From Boesenbergia rotunda (Eukaryota; Streptophyta; Magnoliopsida; Zingiberales; Zingiberaceae), in the NCBI GenBank assembly GCA_024364735.1, contig JAGFNQ010001187.1, positions 254,198 through 318,197 of the forward strand: a stretch of 64,000 bases of DNA, in the 5' to 3' direction. Both the position numbers and the translations under genes were made by a program. Every line of letters begins with the position of its first letter. The first letter of the stretch is position 1. Below, piece by piece: positions 1-12,379 of this stretch. The notes under the pieces are model-generated. The model made no database searches, was not told where the DNA came from, and was given only the letters and a program-made list of their open reading frames with translations.

Positions 1-1
1 T

Positions 2-2267
2 TGTTAGTGATATGAGAGAAGTGTCCTAAGGCAATCGCCTTATGATGTAAACATTTATATTAATAAATGATAATTCACTATTTGAGTATACATGTTTGTG
101 TATTTGATAGGATCTTAAACTCATCTACTGAATGTCCGCCATACAATTCACAGCATAAGAGAATTTGTGATGGGATCACAACTAGTGATTATCTCTAAAT
201 GTGCAAATGTGAAGTGTTGGAAATATCCCTAGTCGATGAATTGATAAATACGGACATTATCAATTCTGTTGAGACTAGCATGGGTTATTCTCTATTCAGC
301 TGATACTCACTGGCTGGTGACATTGGGATATCCGGAGATAAACATGGATGCTAGTTAAGGGAACTAGTTCATTGGAGTGACTAGCTGTAAAACTTCATAT
401 GGTAATCTATATAGATTTGTCAATGAAGTTCTTACTGCAGCTTAAGTGCGATGTTCCTTTGACTTGCGGTGTTCAAGTCATCTTGGTCATGGAGACTTAT
501 ACTTTGACATCTTAAGCAAGCATCTCTTAGGAGGTGTGGACCCAGGATGATCGGGTATAAGCCGAAGTGCCCGAAGATGTTTGAACAGCCTACAAAGGAT
601 TCACCACTCCTTGCGAGGAGATGCATACCCAGGCCTATCGTCGGATTGTTACTCAAAGCCTCTGGCCAGAGCATATCATGTTAAGAGTGCGAGTCTCTTA
701 AATACATGAGAGTAATTAGAAATCCAAAGGACGAGGAAGACACTACTTGGGCTAGGTGTGACGTAGTCAGCCTAGTGGGGACTGACACCATTGACCGTGT
801 CCTGAACCAAGTGGGTATAAGGTGGTGAAGGGAATGGGGCACGATTCATTAGAGCTGCTGAAGGGTTTCAGAATAATTTCTTCTGAGGTCAAACCGTTGA
901 TCTTTCGATTAATTGGGGATCATGATGTACTACTAGGTGCCACTCATGATCGTTCTATAATTAGTTAATTATAGACGGCCAACATAAATCGAAAGCCTAT
1001 TTAGTCACACGCACTACGAGTAATCCGAGGGATTTAAAACGAGTTGAAAATTGGATTTTCCGATCAAGAGAAATAAGTCGAATCTTAGTTAGTCAGAGGC
1101 GCAATGGAAGCTAAAAATGGCTAAGTCTTTTGAAGGCTTTTTGGGCGAATTAAATGAGTTTAATTCGCGGCGGTTCGGGTTGGTTTGGCCGGCCAAAGAG
1201 GGTGCCAAAACCCCCTTTGGTGGCCGGCCACAATAAGAGGAGAAAACCAATTAATTTTGGTTTAATTAATAAAATAAATCTAGTGCGATTTATTTTATAA
1301 ATTATGGATAAATAAATTTGTATAAAGAAATTTATATAAATAAAATTTATAGAAATTTATTCTTTTATGGAAGATTAAAATAATCCATGAATTGGTTTAT
1401 TTTAATTTTATAAAATCAATTATGAATTGATTTTTTCATAAATTTCTTATAAAAATTTATTCCATAATTTAAAGAGAAGAAGAATTAGTTTTATTATAAA
1501 TTAGTTTATAATAAAGACTCGGTTTAAACGGAATAATAAGAAAATTTATAAGATAAATTTCTTATAACTAATTCCGTTAATTCCGTTAATTCGGTTGAGA
1601 GGGAGACTTAGCAAAGGAGTTGCTACTATATAAAGGAACCAAAGGCTAGCCCTTATTCCTAATTAAGAGATTTATTATTCTCTCCCTCTCTCTCTTAATC
1701 TCTCCTCTCCTCCTTCTCCCTCTCTTCCTTAGGGCCGGCGCCCACCCTAGCTCCCTAGGGCCGGCGCCCAACCTACATCCAAGGTGGTGGAGGCCGTGAG
1801 CTTCAAGAAGAAGAAGGAGAACCCGAACACGAAGAAGAAGAAGCGGATAGCGATTCCTCTCTTCCCGGAATTCGATTCCGTTACTTCGTTGGTTAGTTTT
1901 CCATTATTTTCTCTTATTCTTCTAGTTGTGCCTTCCAGAATCTAGTAGTTCTCGTCGGCACAAAACTCGTGACTTTGTGAAGTCATCCCGAAGAGAACTC
2001 GGCGTGGACGCGAATAGAGGTGGAGCTTCCAAGGGACGCTACGGTTGGATCTCGTCCCTTTTCTTCGAGTTACGCGAGGTATAAAAGTAAATTAGTTTAC
2101 TTTTCGCAAAATTATATTGTATGATTATGTCAACACACCATAGGGTTGCATGCTAGATACGAAGTTAAAATAATTTAGGAAATTATTTTATGCAAACTCT
2201 TCCGCTGCACGAAAAATTTTAAATTTTACGAACTCGTATCCTTGTCAACATGCACCCGGTCCCAACA
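2..2267 (+). repeat. R1 5' LTR (2266 bp)
   Basis: The LTR starts TG and ends CA, is followed after one base by the PBS, and is almost identical to 7546-9808. A TATA box (TATATAAAG, 1627-1635) lies about 640 bp before the LTR end, followed by a CT-rich stretch and two copies of AGGGCCGGCGCCCA, a likely promoter and 5' transcript region. The first 1.3 kb carries no gene; the small antisense frame at 432-674 recurs in the other LTR copies and is not treated as a gene. Confidence 0.95.
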
Positions 2268-2268
2268 G

Positions 2269-2280
2269 TGGTATCAGAGC
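2269..2280 (+). other. R1 primer-binding site (initiator tRNA-Met type)
   Basis: TGGTATCAGAGC lies one base after the LTR end. It is the standard complement to the 3' end of plant initiator tRNA-Met and primes minus-strand DNA synthesis. Confidence 0.95.
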
Positions 2281-3982
2281 CGCAGTTAGTGTTCAACATT
2301 ATCATATAATTGTTTTGCGGAACACTTTGTCATGATCTCAATTTCGGAAAAAATTTTCAATTATGGAAACTTTCAAATTATAATAGATTTTAGATTTAGA
2401 AATTTCAATGTTTGGAAATCCTCATGAAATTTCGCAAACGTTTGAAATTTTCTAGTTTCTAAAATTTTATAATAATTGTGAAAATTTTTCATCCTTGGAA
2501 ACCTTCAAAATTTTGGAAATTTTTCTATTTTAGAAATTTTCCAATTTTTGGAAAAACGTAAGTTTTTTTTTTACCAAAAACTTACAATTATTCTAAAAAA
2601 TTATTTTTGAAATCTCGCAATTTTGGGCACTTTCTTTTGAGAAAGTCTAGACAAATTCATGGACAATTAATTGACATTTAAATTTGAATTGGTTTTTAAA
2701 TTGACAACAAAATTCTTTATTTTGGATTGAGCCTCGGGGAGCCATCCAATTTAAAGTTAGTTGTTGTAATTTAATTTCCAATTTTTAATTGAAATTGTCA
2801 TGTTTGATTTGGATTGAGCCTCGAGGAGCCGTCCAATTGGATTTACAACACATTACTTTTCTTTGGGTATCTGAGCCTCGGGGAGCCACCCTTAGAAAAT
2901 AATTTGTTGTAATTAATTAAATCCATGAATAAAATATGTTGAAGAGGTGATGCTCTTACATATTGTTGTCTCCAAAATTAATTAGGAAAATGGTTTCCTA
3001 TAGAGTTTTCTTAAATAAGATTTTCATGAAAATAATATGTAGTTGAATTAAGGGATTTGTCTCTTAATTTAATAAGATTTGATTTAGAGAAATCAAAGTC
3101 TTGAACATATTATTTCCGAAATTAATTATGACAATTTAGGAAATTGTTTCCCAAAACAATTCCTTTAATTAAGTATGAAATTGGAATTAGGAAATCCGGT
3201 TCCTAATTCAATTAATGAGACTTGATAACTTAAGTCACATACATACTTTATTAAGGAAATCGTTAGTCATGACATAATTCTATGTCATGAATGTGCTTAG
3301 AAAAGAATGAGACCCAAACACCCCTTACAAAATATTAAGGCTAACACCTTCCATTAATATGGTTAGAATCAGAGTTTTGTTTCTTGATTGGGTTGATGGA
3401 CACATCCATGCCCGACTTGAACCTCAACATGTTCAAACCATGGAATTAGTTTATGAATAATATAGTTGGAGTCAGAGGTCAATCCTTAGTTTTGGTTGTT
3501 GGACACATCCAAGCCTGACTAAGCGGTTGAATGAGCTCCAACCATATTAAAACTATTTCTTGATTAATGGGTCAGCCTTAAGCTTGGAGCATCGATTTGT
3601 TGTGCCACAGCCAAGGTCGATGTAAAGAGAGGTGCAGTTGGGTGCTATGTATATCGATACATACTTGTTAATGAGTTAACAACCCAATGATTTATGCAAA
3701 CATTCAATTAGTTGATAGCATAAAGTGATAGTTACATATATGTGATGTGTAATCGGTATAATTACCTACCTTCATAGCTAAGAAAAACTTGATGGCCACA
3801 GCCATGGTGGTTCTTATCTATGGTTGGATATCAACCTATTTGGAGATGCTCCTACGATCTCCCGAATTGATAATAAGGGTGATTCAATTCGTAAAATAAA
3901 TAGGATTTAATTTATGTATGTTGATACATTATCAATCTTCTCACATAATCTCAATTTGTATTTCTAGGATAATCACTCGATC
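2281..3982 (+). other. R1 untranslated leader with repeated hairpins
   Basis: This 1.7-kb AT-rich stretch between PBS and gag has no supportable gene. It holds three copies of a GAGCCTCGGGGAGCC-type block at 2729-2743, 2816-2830 and 2873-2887, each flanked by short complementary arms. Around 3390-3560 there is a looser direct repeat containing GGACACATCCA. In retroelements this region normally carries packaging and dimerisation signals; that role is inferred here. Confidence 0.75.
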
Positions 3983-6900
3983 ATGTCTTCTTTAAACTTG
4001 CGTTCCATTTTGGACACCAATAAACTGACTGGGACAAACTTCATGGATTGGCTTCGAAACCTGAGGATAGTCCTCAAGGCAGAGAAGCTTACTTATGTCC
4101 TTGAAGATCAACTTCCCAACCGTCCTCCTGGAAATGCAACTCCAGACCAGTTTCCTGAGTTGCTCAACCTGCTGAAGACTGTAGAGCCTTCTGTAAAGCC
4201 GGATCAAAAGACGGTACTGTTAGTTGGTTCCTCGAAGAAAGGTTCTAAGAGGAAGGCCAATGAACAGAATAAGGAAAAAAAGAAAAAGGCCAAAAAGACT
4301 GAAAATACCCTAAAAGGCACTTGCCATCACTGTGACAAAGAGGGTCACTGGCGAAGAAACTGCAAGGTTTATCTTGAGTCCTTGAAAGAGAAGGCATCCG
4401 ATGCCCCATCCTCTTCAAGTATCTTCGTTATTGAATGTCACTCTATTTCCTCAAACACCTGGGTATTTGATACTGGGTGTAGCTCACATATATGTAATGA
4501 CATACAGGGGCTAAGGAATAGAAGAAGACTCGTCAAAGGAGAAGCGAATTTGCGAGTTGGAAACGGAGCAAAGATTGCTGCTGTTGCCATCGGAACATAT
4601 TTGCTAAAGCTCCCCACTGGACGTGTCTTAGAACTGGATAATTGTTATTTTGTTCCTTCATTAATAAAGAACATTGTATCTATTTCATGTTTGAATGAAA
4701 AAGGTTATCATTTAACTTTCAGTAACAATTGTTGTTACATAACTTTAAATGGCGTTCTTTATGGGAATGGAACTTTGTGCAATGGCATCTACATGTTAGA
4801 TTTATCCAGTGACGTTTTCAATATCGAAGTTAGCAACAAACGTGCTCGAATAGATAATCGAATAGACTCCTACACGTGACACTGTCGTCTTGGCCATATA
4901 AGTAAGAAACGCATGACCGAATTACACCGATATGGAATTTTGGAATCATTTGAACCCGGTTCATTTGATACATGCGAATCGTGCTTAAAAGGCAAGATGA
5001 CCAAATTACCCTTTCCCGGAAAAGATAATCCAGTGGGAGAGTTGCTTAGTCTAATACATACCGATGTATGCGGACCAATGTCAACTCAAGCACAAGGAGG
5101 CTATAACTACTTCATCACCTTTATCGATGATCACTCACGATTCGGTTATGTGTTCTTGATGAAACACAAATCTGAAGCTTTTGATAAATTCAAAGAATTC
5201 AGAAATGAAGTAGAGAAACAACTTGGCAAAAGTATTAAAATACTTCGATCCGATCGGGGTGGAGAATACTTAAGTCAAGAGTTTCAAGATTATCTTAGGG
5301 AGAATGGGATATTATCCCAATGGACTCCGCCGTATACACCACAGCATAATGGAGTATCTGAGAGGCGCAACCGAACCTTGATGGACATGGTTAGGTCGAT
5401 GATGAATCATGCAACTCTTCCAAAATCCTTTTGGGGCTATGCACTTAAGACAGCTGTTTACTTGCTAAACAGAGTCTCGACCAAGGTAGTCTCTACTACT
5501 CCATATGAGATTTGGAATAGTAAGAAACCTCACTTAACTCACCTTAAGATATGGGGTTATCCTGCTTATGTGAAGCGGATTGCATCAGACAAATTGGATG
5601 CTAAGTCTGATAAATGTCTATTTATTGGATACCCTAAGGAAACGAAGGGTTACCAATTCTATCATCCCTTGGAACAAAAGGTGTTTGTTTCAAGGCATGC
5701 TGTCTTTCTAGAAAAAGAATTTCTTTTACAAGAAAACAGTGGGAGTGGCATTGAACTTGATGAAGTTCAAGAAACTCCAATAGACATTACAGAGACACCT
5801 AGTCTAGATCCACAACCGAGAACTCATAGTGATGAGCTATCAGTTGAACCTAAAACAACACCACCTCTTCGTAGGTCTGATAGGACACGCAACATTCCAG
5901 AGAGATACGGATTTCTCGTAAGTGAATTGAACGACGTGTTGCTCATTGGTGATGACGAACCTATCAGTTATGAAGAAGTTCTGAAAAGTTCAGAAAGGGA
6001 CAAATAGCTTGAGGCCACGAAGTCGGAAATGGATTCCATGTACGAAAATCAAGTATGGGACTTGGTTAACCCACCTGAAGGGATCAAACCCATAGGGTGC
6101 AAGTGGGTTTTCAAGAAGAAAACCGACATGGAAGGTAATGTTGTTACCTTTAAGGCTAGATTAGTGGCAAAAGGATATCGTCAGAAACAAGGAATTGATT
6201 ATGACGAAACCTATTCGCCAGTAGCTATGTTTAAATCCATTCGGATGCTCCTAGCCATAGCAGCTCATTATGATTATGAGATATGGCAAATGGATGTGAA
6301 AACAACTTTCCTTAATGGAAACCTGCTTGAGGATGTATACATGATACAACCTGAAGGTTTCACATCGGTTGATAAAACCAAAGTATGCAAGCTTCGACGA
6401 TCCATATATGGACTGAAGCAAGCATCTAGGAGCTGGAACATCCGTTTTGATGAGACAATCAAAGAGTTTGATTTCTCACAAAATCCTGACGAACCTTTTG
6501 TGTACAAGAAGGTTAGTGGGAGTGCAGTCGTATTCCTAGTATTATATGTCGATGACATATTGCTTATAGGAAACGATGTATCAGTTTTACAGACAGTTAA
6601 AATTTGGTTGTCCAAAACTTTCTCCATGAAAGACCTGGGAGAAGCAACCTATATCCTTGGGATTAGAATCTATAGAGATAGATCAAAACGGTTGCTTGGT
6701 CTTTCGCAGTCTACATATATAGACCGAGTGCTAAAAAGGTTTAGCATGTCGGAATCCAAGAAAGGTTACCTTCCCATCAGGCATGGGATCAACCTTTCGA
6801 AGTCTAAGTGTCCGCGCACAGAAGACGAGAGGATTTGCATGAATAAGATTCCCTATGCATCCGCAATAGGATCTATCATGTATGCTATGTTATGTACAAG

Positions 6901-7531
6901 GCCCGATGTATCATATGCTTTGAGCGTCACAAGCAGATACCAGTCGGATCCAGGAATGGATCATTGGGCGGCTGTTAAGACAATCCTTAAGTACTTAAGA
7001 AGAACTAAGGATGTGATCCTAATATATGGAGAAGGAGATATGGTAATACGTGGGTATACGGATGCCAGTTTCCAGACAGATAAGGATGACTCCAAATCGC
7101 AGTCTGGATACGTATTTACTTTGAATGGAGGCGCAGTAAGTTGGAAAAGTTCCAAACAAGACACCGTAGCGGATTCTACCACGGAAGCGGAATATATCGC
7201 AGCTTCGGAAGCAGCAAAGGAAGCAGTTTGGATCAAGAAGTTTGTTTCAGAACTTGGTGTGGTTCCAACCATTGATGAAGCAGTGCCGGTTTACTGCGAC
7301 AACAATGGAGCTATTGCACAAGCAAAGGAACCAAGGTCTCATCAGCGATCCAAACACGTGCTTCGACGCTATCATCTGATCAGAGAGATTATAAGTAGGA
7401 ATGACATACAAATTGAGAAAATCCCCACTGAAAGGAATTTAGCGAATCCTTTAACTAAGGCCTTGCCTCAAAACAAGTTTGAGGGTCATGTTAGAGCCTG
7501 TGGTATTGGATTCCGTAGCGATTGGCATTAG
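3983..7531 (+). pseudogene. R1 gag-pol polyprotein, two nonsense codons and a gag deletion
   Basis: This single frame of 1183 codons is broken only by TGA at 4877-4879 and TAG at 6005-6007. Both fall where relatives have tryptophan, so simple G-to-A changes explain them. The gag begins like copia gags (MSSLNLRSIL), but passes directly from about residue 55 to the end of the gag core (FPELLNLL), so much of the UBN2 domain, usually well over 100 residues, is missing in frame. A CCHC knuckle (C114, C117, H122, C127) and protease DTG (163-165) follow. Then come the HHCC zinc region, an integrase core with HTDVCGPM, RSDRGGEY and SERRNRTL (the D, D, E triad), an RT with LYVDDILL, and an RNase H with YTDASF, STTEAEY and CDNNGA. 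The polyprotein would act in virus-like particles in the cytoplasm and integrate in the nucleus. The exact copia lineage is uncertain. Confidence 0.93.
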
Positions 7532-7534
7532 GCC

Positions 7535-7543
7535 AAGTGGGAG
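7535..7543 (+). other. R1 polypurine tract
   Basis: AAGTGGGAG lies just after the pol stop and two bases before the 3' LTR. It would prime plus-strand synthesis. It is short and interrupted by one T. Confidence 0.75.
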
Positions 7544-7545
7544 TT

Positions 7546-9808
7546 TGTTAGTGATATGAGAGAAGTGTCCTAAGACAATCGCCTTATGATGTAAACATTT
7601 ATATTAATAAATGATAATTCACTATTTGAGTATACATGTTTGTGTATTTGATAGGATCTTAAACTCATCTACTGAATGTCCGCCATACAATTCACAGCAT
7701 AAGAGAATTTGTGATGGGATCACAACTAGTGATTATCTCTAAATGTGCAAATGTGAAGTGTTGGAAATATCCCTAGTCGATGAATTGATAAATACGGACA
7801 TTATCAATTCTGTTGAGACTAGCATGGGTTATTCTCTATTCAGCTGATACTCACTGGCTGGTGACATTGGGATATCCGGAGATAAACATGGATGCTAGTT
7901 AAGGGAACTAGTTCATTGGAGTGACTAGCTGTAAAACTTCATATGGTAATCTATATAGATTTGTCAATGAAGTTCTTACTGCAGCTTAAGTGCGATGTTC
8001 CTTTGACTTGCGGTGTTCAAGTCATCTTGGTCATGGAGACTTATACTTTGACATCTTAAGCAAGCATCTCTTAGGAGGTGTGGACCCAGGATGATCGGGT
8101 ATAAGCCGAAGTGCCCGAAGATGTTTGAACAACCTACAAAGGATTCACCACTCCTTGCGAGGAGATGTATACCCAGGCCTATCGTCGGATTGTTACTCAA
8201 AGCCTCTGACCAGAGCATATCATGTTAAGAGTGCGAGTCTCTTAAATACATGAGAGTAATTAGAAATCCAAAGGACGAGGAAGACATTACTTGGGCTAGG
8301 TGTGACGTAGTCAGCCTAGTGGGGACTGACACCATTGACCGTGTCCTGAACCAAGTGGGTATAAGGTGGTGAAGGGAATGGGGCACGATTCATTAGAGCT
8401 GCTGAAGGGTTTCAGAATAATTTCTTCTGAGGTCAAACCGTTGATCTTTCGATTAATTGGGGATCATGATGTACTACTAGGTGCCACTCATGATCGTTCT
8501 ATAATTAGTTAATTATAGACGGCCAACATAAATCGAAAGCCTATTTAGTCACACGCACTACGAGTAATCCGAGGGATTTAAAACGAGTTGAAAATTGGAT
8601 TTTCCGATCAAGAGAAATAAGTCGAATCTGAGTTAGTCAGAGGAGCAATGGAAGCTAAAAATGGCTAAGTCTTTTGAAGGCTTTTTGGGCTAATTAAATG
8701 AGTTTAATTCGCGGCGGTTCGGGTTGGTTTGGCCGGCCAAAGAGGGTGCCAAAACCCCCTTTGGTGGCCGGCCACAATAAGAGGAGAAAACCAATTAATT
8801 TTGGTTTAATTAATAAAATAAATCTAGTGCGATTTATTTTATAAATTATGGATAAATAAATTTATATAAAGAAATTTATATAAATAAAATTTATAGAAAT
8901 TTATTCTTTTATGGAAGATTAAAATAATCCATGAATTGGTTTATTTTAATTTTATAAAATCAATTATGAATTGATTTTTTCATAAATTTCTTATAAAAAT
9001 TTATTCCATAATTTAAAGAGAAGAAGAATTAGTTTTATTATAAATTAGTTTATAATAAAGACTCGGTTTAAACGGAATAATAAGAAAATTTATAAGATAA
9101 ATTTCTTATAACTAATTCCGTTAATTCCGTTAATTCGGTTGAGAGGGAGACTTAGCAAAGGAGTTGCTACTATATAAAGGAACCAAAGGCTAGCCCTTAT
9201 TCCTAATTAAGAGATTTATTATTCTCTCCCTCTCTCTCTTAATCTCTCCTCTCCTCCTTCTCCCTCTCTTCCCTTAGGGCCGGCGCCCACCCTAGCTCCC
9301 CTAGGGCCGGCGCCCAACCTACATCCAAGGTGGTGGAGGCCGTGAGCTTCAAGAAGAAGAAGGAGAGCACGAAGAAGAAGAAGCGGATAGCGATTCCTCT
9401 CTACCCGGAATTCGATTCCGTTACTTCGTTGGTTAGTTTTCCATTATTTTCTCTTATTCTTCTAGTTGTGCCTTCCGAGAATCTAGTAGTTCTCATCGGC
9501 ACAAAACTCGTGACTTTGTGAAGTCATCCCGAAGAGAACTCGGCGTGGACGCGAATAGAGGCGGAGCTTCCAAGGGACGCTACGGTTGGATCTCGTCCCT
9601 TTTCTTCGAGTTACGCGAGGTATAAAAGTAAATTAGTTTACTTTTCGCAAAATTGTATTGTATGATTATGTCAACACACCATAGGGTTGCATGCTAGATA
9701 TGAAGTTAAAATAATTTAGGAAATTATTTTATGCAAACTCTTCCGCTGCACGAAAAATTTTAAATTTTACGAACTCGTATCCTTGTCAACATGCACCCGG
9801 TCCCAACA
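7546..9808 (+). repeat. R1 3' LTR (2263 bp)
   Basis: This is the near-identical partner of 2-2267. The TATA box is at 9171-9179. Differences from the 5' LTR include a shorter run near 9360 and single-base indels in the C-runs near 9273 and 9298. It ends CCCAACA at 9808, where R2 gag sequence begins. Confidence 0.95.
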
Positions 9809-11372
9809 CCCCTAGCCTCTAATCTCCTAGATGCACCAATCCTACCGGTAAGTGAAACAAAAGCTACCTCCTTGGTCTTAGGCCTATAACCTAATCTGGC
9901 CTTGTTATATACAGCCCTTTGACTGTTTATGATCATGTCAAGGTTACTTGATCCTACTTGGAATTTTCTAAGGGCCTTTGTGAGGTCATCTACTTGTTTC
10001 CTTAACTCCTTATTTTCAATTTCAATATGTGAAACATCTGAAGAGGTGGAGCTAGCATGCAAATTCTTGAGTTTAATAGCTTCTACTCTAAGCATGACAA
10101 TTTCTTCCTTAAGATCCTTAATTCTACTTCTAGCCTTAGCTAAATCTATGTTTGTGCTAGAAATAATTTTCACTAAGGTAGAAGAGAGTAAGTGGTATAC
10201 CTCACTTACCGAAGCCTCTGACTCTGATGATGATGAGGTGGAGGAGCTCTCATCTTCACTACTTGAGCTCCGTTCATCGTCTGAAGAATCTGAACCATCT
10301 TGTGCCATAAGAGCGAAGTGGGAGACTTGCTCTTCTTCTTCCTCTGAGGATGAGGGATCGTCCCAGGTCGCCTTGAGGTTCGTGGCACTCTTCTCCTTTC
10401 CCTTTGACTTCTTCTTGTCATTCTTCTTCTTCTCTTCTTTCTTGTCCTCCCTCTTCTTCAACTGGGGACATTCGTTCTTCATATGTCCCTCTTGGTGACA
10501 GTTGTAGCATATGATCTCCTTGGCCTTACCCTTACCTTTGGCCCCTTTTCTAGCATATGATTTGTTAGAAAAACTTTTAAATGCCTTACGAAATTTCCTT
10601 ACCATAAAGGCCTCTTGGTCACTGTCCATGGAGGCGCTTGACTCCTCCGAGTCCGAGGATGATGAGTAGATCACCTTCTTCTTCTCCTTTCTCCTCTTCT
10701 TCTCTTTCTCTGCAACAAAAGCAATACCTTTCTCTTTTGCCGAAATATTAGCTTGCTAGTGCAGTTCAAATTCACAAAATAAATCATCTAATTTGACTAA
10801 GGATAAATCCTCGATACCTTGTAAGCATCGACCATGGATGCCCACAGGGTGGTTCTCGGGAAGGCTTGTAAGACATACCTGACGATATCCCAATTTTCGA
10901 TTTTCTCTCCAATTACATGGAGCTCGTTGATCACTTCCTTTACCCTTCCATGCAGCTGACTGACTGTCTCGTTGCTCTTCATGGAGAGTGATTGCAGTTG
11001 GGCCACCAACAAGTCCTTCTTGGCTCTTCTGGACTCGTTTGACCCCTCGTTCAGTTCTACCAACTTGTCCCATAGCTCTTTGGCGCTCTTGAATGACCCC
11101 ACTTTGTTCAGTTGCTCCTTAGAGAGCCCGCACTGCAGTGTAGTAGTGGCCTTGGCATTTGATTGTGCCCTCTTCATCACTTTTTTGGACCATGTTCTCA
11201 TGGGTGTAGGATCTCCTCTTTCATCGACGGGTGCCTCGAAGCCATCTGCAACACTTATCCAAGTCTCTATGTCATTCATAAGATAGTATTGCATTCTACC
11301 TTTCCAGTACGCGAAGTCGTTGCCGTCGAAGAACGGTGGTCGTGCGGTGGAGTATCCCTCTTGAAACGCCAT
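9809..11372 (-). pseudogene. R2 gag (UBN2 plus zinc knuckle), frameshifted
   Basis: The gag starts with MAFQEGYSTARPPFFDG at 11372, the common Sirevirus gag start. A UBN2-type capsid domain follows with LQCGLSKEQLNKVG and LWASMVDAYKVS. A frameshift lies near 10808, because the downstream DLSLVKLDDLFCEFELH continues in another frame, and a TAG stop lies at 10758-10756. The frame then continues through the CCHC knuckle CYNCHQEGHMKNEC, acidic serine-rich tracts and a predicted coiled coil to NSQRAVYNK, where R1 cuts it at 9808/9809. Gag builds the cytoplasmic particle and binds RNA through the knuckle. With one frameshift and one stop it is not functional. Confidence 0.9.
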
Positions 11373-11414
11373 TTCAGATGTTCTGGTTGATTGTTAGATC
11401 TTCCAAAACGCACT

Positions 11415-11427
11415 GGCTTTGATACCA
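11415..11427 (-). other. R2 primer-binding site
   Basis: On the minus strand it reads TGGTATCAAAGCC, two bases after the LTR. It differs from the usual TGGTATCAGAGC at one base. Confidence 0.85.
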
Positions 11428-11429
11428 AC

Positions 11430-12379
11430 TGAAAGATCGATGTGGCGTGCAGAGGGGGGGGTGAATGCACTTTTTCGGATCTTGAACTCTGCAGTCTTGT
11501 TAGCGCAGCGGAAATAATATATAAAAGAAATACAGAAACAATGCTAACACTTTCAGTTACTTGGTATCCACCCAGATGGGTGACTAGTCCAAGGATCCAC
11601 GCCGCGAGCACCACTTTTCACTATCGAAAAGTCTCCTTGAGGTGGAGAAACCTTCACAGCAAATGCTTCCTCTTTACAGATGTAGAAATACAATGAAGGA
11701 AGCAAGAATTCACTCTACAATTTGGCAACACTTCGTTACTGTACGGAACCGTACAGACACGTGTAACGATGCCTCCTTTTATAGGTGAAAAGGACAGATT
11801 CGCAGTTTGTCCAGACTCGCACCAGTCGACTGCCCAGATGGCAGTCGACTGCCCCGGCATTAAATGCCTTCCAACGGCTAGCAAACAGCTAGCCAACGGC
11901 TAGTTTTGGGGTGTACCAGTCGACTGCCCCTTGGCCAGTCGACTGGTCCGAACCTGCGAACTTTCTGTGAGTTTTGGCAGTCGATTGCCTCTGGGCCAGT
12001 CGACTGCCCTGCCTCCCAGCTTAGTTCCAGCCACTCCGAACCTTCTCCTTCGCGTGTGCATTCAGGTCTGCTCCCTTGGCTCGCCCTTTGAAGTCCTCTT
12101 CCTTTGGCTATCGTCCCTCGGATGCGCACGCAAGCCTTCCCTTGGCTTGCCTCCATGCCACCCTTCACGTGTGCCCTTTGAAGTCCACTTCCCGGCTTGC
12201 CCTTGGAGCTCTCCTCCCTCGGCTCTCGTCCCTCGGATAGGTCCACCAAGTGTGATTCTCCAAGTCCTGCAAACTCAATCACACATATCAAATACAACAC
12301 AACACTCTAACTTTAAACATATTCGCCCACATATCAAAACCATGATCTTCCAATCATTCAAGGGTCGATTGCCTCAACA
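11430..12379 (-). repeat. R2 5' LTR (950 bp)
   Basis: On the minus strand it starts TGTTGAGGCAATCG and ends GATCTTTCA, next to the PBS. A TATA box (minus-strand TATAAAAG, 11783-11776) marks the promoter. Upstream of it, in the U3 part, are six copies of the palindrome CAGTCGACTG (one as CAGTCGATTG). Confidence 0.88.
11823..12006. repeat. CAGTCGACTG palindrome array in R2 LTR
   Basis: Copies start at 11823, 11842, 11917, 11936, 11978 (variant CAGTCGATTG) and 11997. They tend to come in pairs 19 bp apart. The array lies upstream of the TATA box in the transcription direction of R2. Confidence 0.9.

Larger units (their letters stand above)
2..9808 (+). mobile_element. R1: near-complete Ty1/copia LTR retrotransposon
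   Basis: Two long direct repeats (2-2267 and 7546-9808) start TGTTAGTG and end CCCAACA, and flank a tRNA-Met-type PBS, a gag-pol frame in the order protease, integrase, RT, RNase H (the Ty1/copia order) and a purine-rich tract. By eye the LTRs differ by about 14 substitutions and a few short indels, so the insertion is young. The 5 bases after the 3' LTR are CCCCT; the single base before the 5' LTR is T, which agrees with, but does not prove, a 5-bp target duplication. The target is the gag of R2 on the opposite strand. Confidence 0.96.
9809..12379 (-). mobile_element. R2: Sirevirus-like copia element, 5' half
   Basis: Read on the minus strand this is LTR (11430-12379), PBS (11415-11427) and gag (11372 down to 9809). 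Pol and the 3' LTR would lie beyond R1, outside the window. The gag C-terminal signature (GSSNLDMIINSQRAVYNK) is typical of Sirevirus gags. R2 itself interrupts R3: the sequence from 12380 matches the R3/R12-type leader, and CTAAT (12380-12384) is the likely target duplication. Confidence 0.9.

Noticed and set aside
432..674. 80-residue antisense frame conserved in three LTR copies (also 7976-8218 and, shortened, 62267-62470)
   Set aside because: Conservation follows from shared LTR descent; no domain recognised, and the more diverged R13 copy loses the end of the frame.
9929..10498. 189-residue plus-strand frame opposite R2 gag
   Set aside because: Antisense shadow of the acidic serine-rich gag tract.
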